A DNA stretch of 7,270 nt from Spirochaetaceae bacterium (lineage in GTDB: Bacteria; Spirochaetota; Spirochaetia; B11-G9), in the NCBI GenBank assembly GCA_030600745.1, contig JAUVLL010000168.1:1-7270 (forward strand), in the 5' to 3' direction. Below, one piece after another: positions 1 to 4,871 of the stretch (within the stretch, counting starts at the first letter, position 1; every line of letters starts with the position of its first letter). The notes below the pieces were generated by a model. That model was not told where the DNA came from. It worked only from the letters and a program-made list of their open reading frames with translations, and did not search any database. A program made the position numbers and the translations under genes.

Positions 1-1046
1 TTATCTTTGACGAAGATCAGGAAGTTCCCCGTGCATTGACTTCACTTAAATACTTTTATGAAAATGCACCTGAGTACCATATTGTAGCTGCAGGATCTTT
101 ACTTGGTGTAGCTTTACACCCCCAAACTTCCTTCCCTGTTGGTAAAGTGGAATTTCTGGATTTGCATCCCCTGGATTTTACCGAGTTTTTGATAGCCACA
201 GGAAGGGAAAACTTAAACAATCTCCTTATTAAACAGGATATTGATCTTATTACCACCTTCAAAATCAAGTACATTGATGCGTTAAAACAATACTACTTTA
301 TAGGAGGAATGCCGGAAGCTGTGGCGGCCTTTGCTGTCCGTTCAGATTATTCCGAAGTAAGATCAATACATAACAATATTCTTATGGCCTATGAACTGGA
401 TTTTTCTAAACATGCGCCGTCAAGAGTTGTTCCAGGAATTAGACTTTTGTGGAATTCTATCCCCTCTCAGTTGGCAAAAGAGCAAAAAAAATTTATATAT
501 GGATTGATAAAGAGTGGAGCAAGAGCCAGGGAATACGAACTTGCCTTAGCCTGGCTTATTGATTGCGGGTTGATCCATAAAGTAGAGCATATTTCAAAAC
601 CCTTTATCCCCTTAGCCGCCTATGTCAATCCAGGATCATTTAAATTATTTCTGGTTGATATTGGTCTACTGTCTACCTTAAGCCTGTTGGATAAAAAGAG
701 CATTATACAGGGAAATACAATCTTCCGGGAGTTCAAGGGTGCCTTGACCGAACAATTTGTACTTCAACAATTTATATGTAAACAGCAGATTCACCCATAC
801 TATTGGACCTCAGCAAAAGGGACTGCAGAAATCGATTTTATTTTCCAATGGAATAGTGAAGTGGTTCCCGTAGAAGTAAAAGCAGCTGAAAACCTACAGT
901 CCAAAAGCCTGAAATCCTATATTGAAAAATATAAACCAAAATATGCAGTCCGCAGTTCTATGTCAGACTATCGTAAAGAAGATTGGCTGATTAATATCCC
1001 CCTATATGTCATAAATTATATCATAACAATTCTTGAAAACGATTAA
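1..1046 (+). CDS. AAA family ATPase with C-terminal DUF4143 domain, 5'-truncated by window edge
   Basis: The reading frame is open from base 3, so the gene begins upstream of the window. The first visible residues, IFDEDQEVPRAL, are the Walker B segment of an AAA_14-type ATPase, followed by a sensor-like strand (HIVAAGSLLGV) and the FPVGKVEFLDLHPLDFTEFL segment typical of this family. The second half is the DUF4143 region, with a winged-helix-like stretch (SGARAREYELALAWLIDCGLIHKV) and a PD-(D/E)XK-like end carrying AEIDF and VPVEVKA. About 347 residues are visible; whole family members are usually around 430, so roughly 90 residues including the Walker A loop lie outside. The TTG at base 36 is internal, not a start. 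The cellular role of these ATPases is not established. The gene converges on the M50 protease gene with a 13-bp gap. Family call is firm; function unknown. Confidence 0.9.
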   Translation, partial: IFDEDQEVPRALTSLKYFYENAPEYHIVAAGSLLGVALHPQTSFPVGKVEFLDLHPLDFTEFLIATGRENLNNLLIKQDIDLITTFKIKYIDALKQYYFIGGMPEAVAAFAVRSDYSEVRSIHNNILMAYELDFSKHAPSRVVPGIRLLWNSIPSQLAKEQKKFIYGLIKSGARAREYELALAWLIDCGLIHKVEHISKPFIPLAAYVNPGSFKLFLVDIGLLSTLSLLDKKSIIQGNTIFREFKGALTEQFVLQQFICKQQIHPYYWTSAKGTAEIDFIFQWNSEVVPVEVKAAENLQSKSLKSYIEKYKPKYAVRSSMSDYRKEDWLINIPLYVINYIITILEND

Positions 1047-1059
1047 AGATAAAAATCTT

Positions 1060-1713
1060 TCACCCTGCCGTTTCAGGAATAACCAGTGAAATCATCAGAC
1101 GCAGAATAGCGCCCATCATCCTTGAGATAGGGAGGATTTCCACATCGAAGAATCGGTTCATCATAAGAAGGGCGAGCAGAAGGTAAACCCCATAACGATT
1201 ATAATTCTGAACGAAATCCTTATTACGGTTGAACAGGGCTGTAATAATCCTAGAACCATCCAGTGGTGGAATAGGGACCATATTAAAAATAAATAACAGG
1301 ATATTGATAATCATCACATATTGAATAATGTTGATAACTGAATCAGTTTGCAGAAATTTAAAGGCATCATATACTACTATAAGACGGAGAAAAAATGTAA
1401 ACAAAAGAGCAATCAGAAAATTTGACAGAGGTCCGGCTAAAGATGTAAGAACTAATCCTGAATATTTGTTTTTATAACTGTTGATATCGATCCGGACCGG
1501 TTTGGCCCATCCAAATCCAGCGGTCAACAGCATTAGGGTTCCAAAAATATCCAGATGCCTGAGAGGGTTAAGTGTCAGACGGCCATCCCGACCAGGGGTA
1601 CTGTCCCCCAGAAGTGTAGATACCATTCCATGGGAGAACTCATGCACCGATAAGCTGAGTAACAGTATTGGAACCAGGATTATGATCTCCTGGATGGATA
1701 GTTTTAATATCAT
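1060..1713 (-). CDS. Site-2 protease family (peptidase M50) membrane protein
   Basis: A 217-residue polytopic membrane protein with the zinc-protease motif HEFSH at residues 24-28 inside the first hydrophobic segment. It also has GWAKPV at 68-73, AGPLSN at 93-98, and N144-MVPIPPLDG ending at 153, where Asp152 would be the third zinc ligand. These are the marks of the short M50 site-2-protease group that lacks a PDZ domain. Hydrophobic segments fall near residues 7-28, 52-72, 86-112, 126-147 and 174-212. The family cleaves substrates within the membrane; the substrate here is unknown. The start ATG (1713-1711) lies 3 bp after the stop of the upstream flavoprotein gene, with a modest GGGAAAG ribosome site at 1728-1722 inside that gene, so the two are probably co-transcribed and perhaps translationally coupled. 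All expected catalytic residues are present. Confidence 0.9.
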   Translation of the reverse strand: MILKLSIQEIIILVPILLLSLSVHEFSHGMVSTLLGDSTPGRDGRLTLNPLRHLDIFGTLMLLTAGFGWAKPVRIDINSYKNKYSGLVLTSLAGPLSNFLIALLFTFFLRLIVVYDAFKFLQTDSVINIIQYVMIINILLFIFNMVPIPPLDGSRIITALFNRNKDFVQNYNRYGVYLLLALLMMNRFFDVEILPISRMMGAILRLMISLVIPETAG

Positions 1714-1716
1714 AAT

Positions 1717-2181
1717 TTATACTTTCCCGGATTTCTTTGCGGATATACTATCGATCTTCACTTTAAAAACCAAAGTTTTATCGATCATCTTCTGGCCGAA
1801 CTCCCAACTATTACTTTCTGAATACTGATTCAGTATAATATTGAAGGCATCTCTCTTCTCACTATTGTCTTTAATAAATTCAGCCCTTCCTTCCCCTATG
1901 ATGGACCGGTAATTCATGCTCCAGCTGCATGCCTCTTTTGAAGTTATCGGTTTACCTGGAATATCGATTTCAAAACAAACATTGGGATTCTTTTTCAGGA
2001 TATCTATCTTTCTGCCAGCCAGTGCGGAATGAAAGTAGAGGGTATTATCCCTATACCCAAAATTCATGGGAACTATATAAGGTATTTTACCATCAAGCAT
2101 TCCCAGTCGGCAAACATGGGCTTCTTTAAAAATCTGTTTAATATCGTTTTTATCTTTTATTTCTTTTTCTTTTCTACGCAT
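1717..2181 (-). CDS. Pyridoxamine 5'-phosphate oxidase-like flavin-binding protein (NimA-like)
   Basis: A 154-residue soluble protein with the split-barrel flavin-binding fold pattern of the PNPOx-like/NimA group. It has an N-terminal basic RRKEKEI, then LGMLDGKIPYIVPMNFGY (27-43), LYFHSALAGRK (48-58), NPNVCFEID (65-73), and YRSIIGEGRAEFI (91-103). These proteins bind FMN or a related flavin; NimA members reduce 5-nitroimidazoles, but most homologues have no proven substrate, so nitroreductase activity is only a possibility. The ATG at 2181 is chosen because AAAGGA at 2193-2188 sits 6 nt upstream. The gene is divergent from the antitoxin gene and lies directly upstream of the M50 protease gene (3-bp gap), making a two-gene minus-strand unit. 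Length and motifs look complete. Confidence 0.87.
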   Translation of the reverse strand: MRRKEKEIKDKNDIKQIFKEAHVCRLGMLDGKIPYIVPMNFGYRDNTLYFHSALAGRKIDILKKNPNVCFEIDIPGKPITSKEACSWSMNYRSIIGEGRAEFIKDNSEKRDAFNIILNQYSESNSWEFGQKMIDKTLVFKVKIDSISAKKSGKV

Positions 2182-2197
2182 TGTTTATCCTTTAACC

Positions 2198-2228
2198 ACT
2201 ATATTGATCCAAATAGAAAATATGTCAA
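2198..2228 (-). promoter_or_regulatory. Possible sigma-70 promoter for the flavoprotein-protease unit
   Basis: Read on the minus strand, a perfect TTGACA (2228-2223) is followed after 19 bp by TATAGT (2203-2198). The spacer is long, and the predicted start would fall near the Shine-Dalgarno sequence, so either the true -10 is a poorer hexamer one to three bases upstream or the leader is very short. It lies beside the divergent antitoxin operator but does not overlap it. Confidence 0.35.
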
Positions 2229-2248
2229 TAGAACTGCAGAACTACTTG

Positions 2249-2291
2249 TTTTATTGGTACGTTTTATTGTACATTATAATGAACAATAAAA
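2249..2291 (+). promoter_or_regulatory. Palindromic operator of the toxin-antitoxin operon
   Basis: Bases 2262-2291 form a 30-bp palindrome in which 14 of 15 symmetric pairs are complementary; only 2271/2282 (A/A) fails. The outer arms are TTTTATTGT (2262-2270) and ACAATAAAA (2283-2291) around the perfect core CATTATAATG (2272-2281). A third half-site, TTTTATTGGTAC, lies in direct orientation at 2249-2260. The core contains TGTACA (2268-2273), the hexamer known from the YefM-YoeB operator. The -10 hexamer is at the centre, so antitoxin binding would block RNA polymerase. This is the expected design for Phd/YefM autorepression. Confidence 0.8.
2254..2280 (+). promoter_or_regulatory. Promoter of the antitoxin-toxin operon
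   Basis: TATAAT at 2275-2280 is a perfect -10 box. The best -35 is TTGGTA (2254-2259), four of six matches, with a short 15-bp spacer. Transcription would start near 2287, about 24 nt before the antitoxin ATG. The -10 lies at the centre of the palindromic operator. Confidence 0.6.
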
Positions 2292-2310
2292 AGAATAACA
2301 GGAGATTAAC

Positions 2311-2592
2311 ATGCAACGATTAAAAATAGATCAGGATATCCGCTCCATGTCTGAATTCAGAACAGGAATTGCTTCATTCTTCAAGCAGGTCCATTCTACT
2401 AAAAGACCACTTATTATTACCCAGCATGGGAAGAGTGCTGCCGTCTTGCTGGATGCTGGTGTTTTTGAAGAAATGCAGGAAAAACTAGAATTATTTCAGG
2501 ATGTGCAGACATCAATAAACCAAATTGAAGATGGAAAAGGTGTAGAACACAGCAAAGCAAAAGAGATGATTTTGAATAGAGTAACCGGGTGA
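2311..2592 (+). CDS. Type II toxin-antitoxin system antitoxin, Phd/YefM family
   Basis: A 93-residue protein with the Phd/YefM N-terminal layout: SMSEFRTGIASFFKQVHSTKRPLIITQHGKSAAVLLDAGVFEEM over residues 13-55 matches the dimerisation and DNA-binding fold of this family. The C-terminal part (about 56-93) is helical and charged, as expected for the segment that wraps the toxin. The start ATG at 2311 is supported by AGGAGA at 2300-2305 with 5-nt spacing. The stop overlaps the toxin start by 4 bp (GTGA, 2589-2592). Its role would be to bind and neutralise the ParE-type toxin and to repress the operon through the palindrome just upstream. The antitoxin looks full length even though its toxin partner is not. 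Confidence 0.9.
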   Translation: MQRLKIDQDIRSMSEFRTGIASFFKQVHSTKRPLIITQHGKSAAVLLDAGVFEEMQEKLELFQDVQTSINQIEDGKGVEHSKAKEMILNRVTG

Positions 2593-2780
2593 AAATTATT
2601 TGGTCACCCCTATCTTTGGATAGGACAGCAGAAATTGCTGAATATATATCTCTTGATAATCCCTCTGCAGCCCAAAGATGGGTCGAAAATGTTTTTAATA
2701 AAGTTGATATTTTACAATCATCACCAAAGACAGGGAGAATAGTTCCTGAGATTGAAAGATTGACCTTTCTGTCCCACTGA
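2589..2780 (+). pseudogene. Truncated ParE/RelE-type toxin
   Basis: Translation from GTG 2589 gives 63 residues. MKIIWSPLSLDRTAEIAEYI is the ParE/RelE N-terminus, and NPSAAQRWVENVFNKVDILQSSPKTGRIVPEIE is the usual second helix plus the SSPKTGRIVPE turn. Family members run to about 90-100 residues and continue with strands of the type IRE-NYRIIY and a final VRHG-like strand. Here the frame ends LTFLSH then TGA, and none of the three forward frames after 2756 restores that pattern, so this is loss of the 3' end rather than a simple frameshift. The start overlaps the antitoxin stop by 4 bp and relies on translational coupling, with no good Shine-Dalgarno of its own. It probably encodes an inactive remnant, although a short product could still bind the antitoxin. 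Confidence 0.75.
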
Positions 2781-2838
2781 GTTAGGTATCTGAAAGTAGA
2801 TTATCAATATTCTTCACAATAATTTTGTATTATAAGTA

Positions 2839-2860
2839 AATCATACATTATTGTATGATT
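2839..2860. repeat. 9-bp inverted repeat with 4-nt spacer
   Basis: AATCATACA (2839-2847) and TGTATGATT (2852-2860) are perfect inverse complements around TTAT. No T-run follows on either side, so a terminator is unlikely. It is centred about 181 bp upstream of the predicted amtB transcription start, a suitable distance for an enhancer site used by a sigma-54 activator. It could equally be a leftover of the sequence that truncated the toxin gene. Confidence 0.6.
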
Positions 2861-2871
2861 ATGTTGTTACG

Positions 2872-2887
2872 CCTACATACATGTAGG
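2872..2887. repeat. 7-bp inverted repeat (CCTACAT-AC-ATGTAGG)
   Basis: The arms at 2872-2878 and 2881-2887 are perfectly complementary around a 2-bp spacer. Its centre lies 30 bp from that of the preceding inverted repeat (about three helical turns, same face) and about 151 bp upstream of the predicted amtB start. A candidate binding site for a dimeric regulator; function inferred from position only. Confidence 0.5.
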
Positions 2888-2926
2888 TATTTATTCTATT
2901 TTATATATTCATTGTTACCTGAAAAA

Positions 2927-2983
2927 AGACTGTTATCTATAGATAATCTAAATAACTCCTTAAAAATGATGTTTTTACAGTCT
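2927..2983. repeat. Nested inverted repeats upstream of amtB
   Basis: Outer arms AGACTGT (2927-2933) and ACAGTCT (2977-2983) enclose two further elements. TTATCTATAGATAA (2933-2946) is a perfect 14-bp palindrome, and TAAAAA-TGATG-TTTTTA (2961-2977) is a 6-bp hairpin. The palindrome is centred about 91 bp upstream of the predicted amtB start, so it is another candidate activator site. As RNA the outer arms could close a larger stem, but no promoter reading through here is evident. Confidence 0.5.
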
Positions 2984-2991
2984 CCCCGACA

Positions 2992-3007
2992 CCAACAATA
3001 TTGTTGG
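2992..3007. promoter_or_regulatory. Perfect 16-bp palindrome overlapping the -24 element of the amtB promoter
   Basis: CCAACAATATTGTTGG is perfectly self-complementary. Its last four bases, TTGG (3004-3007), are the start of the sigma-54 -24 box, so a protein bound here would compete with sigma-54 RNA polymerase. It is flanked by direct repeats CGACACC at 2987-2993 and 3010-3016. A repressor operator is the simplest reading; the regulator is unknown. Confidence 0.6.
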
Positions 3008-3020
3008 CACGACACCTGCT
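3004..3020 (+). promoter_or_regulatory. Sigma-54 (-24/-12) promoter of amtB-glnK
   Basis: TTGGCACG (3004-3011), four bases, then CTGCT (3016-3020) match the sigma-54 consensus TTGGCACG-N4-TTGCW at 12 of 13 fixed positions. The invariant GG (3006-3007) and GC (3018-3019) are separated by exactly 10 bp. Transcription should begin near 3031, giving a leader of about 27 nt with a good ribosome site (AAGGAG, 3046-3051). Such a promoter needs an AAA+ enhancer-binding activator, in keeping with nitrogen control of an ammonium channel operon. Confidence 0.88.
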
Positions 3021-3057
3021 AGTATCAATGGTAACTTCCAAATACAAGGAGCTAAAG

Positions 3058-4386
3058 ATGAAAGTAAAACGTATAATTCTGTTTGTCACTGCGGGACTCT
3101 TTGTGACAACAACAGAACTATTCGCTAATGAGGTCACAGAAACTCTGGAACTTCACAGCCAGGCATTGGACATGATCTGGCTGGTTCTGGCTGCTGCCCT
3201 GGTATTCTTCATGCAGGCCGGTTTCGCTATGGTGGAAACAGGTTTGACACGGGCAAAGAATGCAAACAATATTTTAATGAAGAATCTGATGGATTTTTCA
3301 GCAGGTGCACTTGCCTATTGGGCAATCGGCTGGGCAATCATGTACGGTGTATCTTCTGCAGGATTTTTCGGAACCAACCAGTTCTTTCTGGCAGGTGCCG
3401 ATAGTTCGTTATTCAGGGACTGGATGTTCCAGGTTGTTTTTGCAGCAACCGCCGCAACAATCGTTTCCGGTGCAATGGCAGAACGGACTAAATTCTCCTC
3501 CTATCTTGTCTACAGTGTTTTTGTCTCGGCACTGATATACCCGATCAGCGGACACTGGATATGGAACTGCGACGGATGGCTGGCAAATGCAGGATTTCAC
3601 GATTTTGCCGGTTCGACAGTTGTTCACTCTGTAGGGGGATGGATTGCATTGGCAGGAGCTATTCTACTTGGAGCCAGAAAAGGTAAATACTTCGAAGTTG
3701 CCGGAAAGAAACAGGCACGGGCGATTCCCGGTCATAATATGCCTCTCGCTGCACTAGGTGTATTCATCCTTTGGTTCGGATGGTACGGCTTCAATGCCGG
3801 AAGCACACTTTCGGGTACTGATCTCAGCATTGGTCTAATTGCTGTAACCACAACACTGTCTGCATCTGCAGGGGCGGTTGCATCGATGATCACTTCGTGG
3901 ATCTGGTTCAAAAAGCCCGATCCATCGATGTCGCTCAATGGGGCATTGGCCGGCCTTGTCGGTATTACTGCCGGCTGTGCTGTTGCCACACCCTTAGGAT
4001 CGATTATCATCGGTCTCACAGCAGGAATCCTGGTCGTTTTATCGGTTGAATTTATCGATAAAGTACTGCACATTGACGACCCTGTCGGAGCAGTATCTGC
4101 CCATGGTGTCTGCGGTGCCTGGGGCACGATTGCTGTCGGGCTGTTCGCAAATACCGATGATATTAAAGGGTTGTTTTATGGTGGTGGATTCAATCAGCTG
4201 GGTATACAGACTCTGGGTGTATTATCAGTATTTGTATGGGCATTCGGAATCGGTTTACTCCTGTTCATCAGTATCAGAAAAACAATAGGATTACGAGTAT
4301 CTGAAACGGAAGAACTGCAGGGTCTTGATATTGGTGAACATGGTTCTGAAGCATACGCCGGATTTCAGATATTCAGTACACAGTAA
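3058..4386 (+). CDS. amtB: Ammonium channel/transporter AmtB
   Basis: A 442-residue Amt/MEP/Rh channel, inner-membrane trimer, conducting ammonium/ammonia. Residues 1-23 form a signal peptide (K2, K4, R5, a hydrophobic core, probable cleavage after LFA-23), as in Escherichia coli AmtB. Signature segments are MVETGLTRAKNANNILMKN (58-76), DFAGSTVVHSVGG (182-194), WFGWYGFNAGS (239-249) and GAVSAHGVCGAWG (344-356). By recollection of the E. coli protein, Phe128, Asp182, His190, Phe245, Ser249 and His349 correspond to its F107, D160, H168, F215, S219 and H318, so the pore appears intact. The C-terminal tail (ETEELQGLDIGEHGSEAY) is the conserved cytoplasmic segment that contacts GlnK. The start at 3058 is set by AAGGAG at 3046-3051 and by the signal peptide; an in-frame TTG at 3001 lies inside the promoter. 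glnK follows after 25 bp. Confidence 0.97.
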   Translation: MKVKRIILFVTAGLFVTTTELFANEVTETLELHSQALDMIWLVLAAALVFFMQAGFAMVETGLTRAKNANNILMKNLMDFSAGALAYWAIGWAIMYGVSSAGFFGTNQFFLAGADSSLFRDWMFQVVFAATAATIVSGAMAERTKFSSYLVYSVFVSALIYPISGHWIWNCDGWLANAGFHDFAGSTVVHSVGGWIALAGAILLGARKGKYFEVAGKKQARAIPGHNMPLAALGVFILWFGWYGFNAGSTLSGTDLSIGLIAVTTTLSASAGAVASMITSWIWFKKPDPSMSLNGALAGLVGITAGCAVATPLGSIIIGLTAGILVVLSVEFIDKVLHIDDPVGAVSAHGVCGAWGTIAVGLFANTDDIKGLFYGGGFNQLGIQTLGVLSVFVWAFGIGLLLFISIRKTIGLRVSETEELQGLDIGEHGSEAYAGFQIFSTQ

Positions 4387-4411
4387 GCAGATAGTACAAG
4401 GAGAGATCAAA

Positions 4412-4753
4412 ATGAAATTAATTGTTGCATATATCCAGCCCCATAAATTGAACGATGTTAAACAGGAACTGTTTAAGGTTGATGTCGTCAAGATGTCAGT
4501 TACCAATGCTCTGGGCTGCGGTCAGCAGATGGGTTATCACGAATCATACCGTGGTGTTGATATTGAGGTAAATCTGCTGAAAAAGATAAGAATAGAAATC
4601 GCTGTTAATAAAGAGTTCGTTAAACCAACAGTAGATGCAATTATCAAAGGAGCGCGCTCAGGTAATATCGGTGATGGAAAGATCTTTGTTACGAATCTTG
4701 AAGATTGTATTCGAATCCGAAGTGGAGAAACCGGAAACGAAGCAATTGGATAA
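4412..4753 (+). CDS. glnK: PII signal-transduction protein GlnK (P-II family nitrogen regulator)
   Basis: A 113-residue PII protein, the trimeric sensor of ATP/ADP and 2-oxoglutarate that docks on AmtB and blocks it when nitrogen is plentiful. Recalled alignment with E. coli GlnB is ungapped over most of the chain: Gln39, Lys58, Gly87-Asp-Gly-Lys90, Arg101 and Arg103 of the nucleotide/2-oxoglutarate site are all present. The T-loop keeps Tyr46 (ESYRG) and Arg47, but position 51 is Ile (GVDIEV) instead of the uridylylated Tyr. Start ATG 4412 has AAGGAG at 4398-4403 with 8-nt spacing; a longer in-frame version beginning inside amtB has no ribosome site and no homology. It shares the sigma-54 promoter with amtB and ends 12 bp before a strong terminator. 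GlnK rather than GlnB is inferred from the amtB linkage. Confidence 0.95.
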   Translation: MKLIVAYIQPHKLNDVKQELFKVDVVKMSVTNALGCGQQMGYHESYRGVDIEVNLLKKIRIEIAVNKEFVKPTVDAIIKGARSGNIGDGKIFVTNLEDCIRIRSGETGNEAIG

Positions 4754-4765
4754 AATTCCGTTAGT

Positions 4766-4814
4766 ACAGTAATGAGTGTTTCTGGAAACAGGAACACTCA
4801 GCCGTACTGTTTTT
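4766..4814 (+). terminator. Rho-independent terminator after amtB-glnK
   Basis: A 12-bp stem (4773-4784 with 4789-4800, one G-U pair) is capped by a GAAA tetraloop (4785-4788). It sits inside a second stem, ACAGTA (4766-4771) with TACTGT (4805-4810), that abuts a T5 run (4810-4814). Strong, correctly placed, and reads in the direction of amtB-glnK. Confidence 0.92.
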
Positions 4815-4853
4815 ATCAGCCTGACTCAAATGCAAGAATTGTTTCAGGTATTC

Positions 4854-4862
4854 TGCTATAAT
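4854..4862 (+). promoter_or_regulatory. Extended -10 promoter of the methyltransferase-ribokinase unit
   Basis: TGCTATAAT (4854-4862) is a perfect extended -10 element (TG-N-TATAAT). No convincing -35 is present at 16-18 bp, which extended -10 promoters tolerate. Expected transcription start is about 4867-4872, at or within five bases of the ATG at 4872, so the mRNA would have almost no leader. It lies 39 bp after the preceding terminator T-run. Confidence 0.7.
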
Positions 4863-4871
4863 ACAGACTGT

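Noticed and set aside
36..38. TTG as the start of the DUF4143 ATPase
   Set aside because: The frame is open through base 3 and the upstream residues form the Walker B motif, so the gene continues beyond the window.
1045..1060. Hairpin AAAGAT-AAAA-ATCTTT between the convergent genes as a bidirectional terminator
   Set aside because: The 6-bp stem is AT-rich and has no proper T-run on either strand, so it is too weak to call.
2029..2289. Plus-strand open frame of 86 codons opposite the flavoprotein gene
   Set aside because: It is antisense to a well-supported gene, has low-complexity hydrophobic content, and runs through the divergent promoter region and operator.
3001..3057. In-frame upstream TTG start for amtB
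   Set aside because: It lies within the sigma-54 promoter, upstream of the predicted transcription start, has no ribosome site, and would put a polar extension before the signal peptide.
2781..3057. CRISPR array, tRNA, riboswitch or complete insertion sequence in the intergenic region
   Set aside because: The inverted repeats differ from each other, there are no regularly spaced direct repeats, no cloverleaf, no transposase frame, and the predicted amtB leader of about 27 nt is too short for a riboswitch.
4325..4411. Longer glnK beginning inside amtB
   Set aside because: The extra residues overlap the amtB C-terminus in another frame, have no Shine-Dalgarno, and are not part of the PII fold, which starts at MKLIVAYIQP.
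4776..4871. Upstream starts for the methyltransferase
   Set aside because: 4776 lies in the terminator hairpin, 4830 has no ribosome site, and both precede the -10 promoter; homology starts at 4872.
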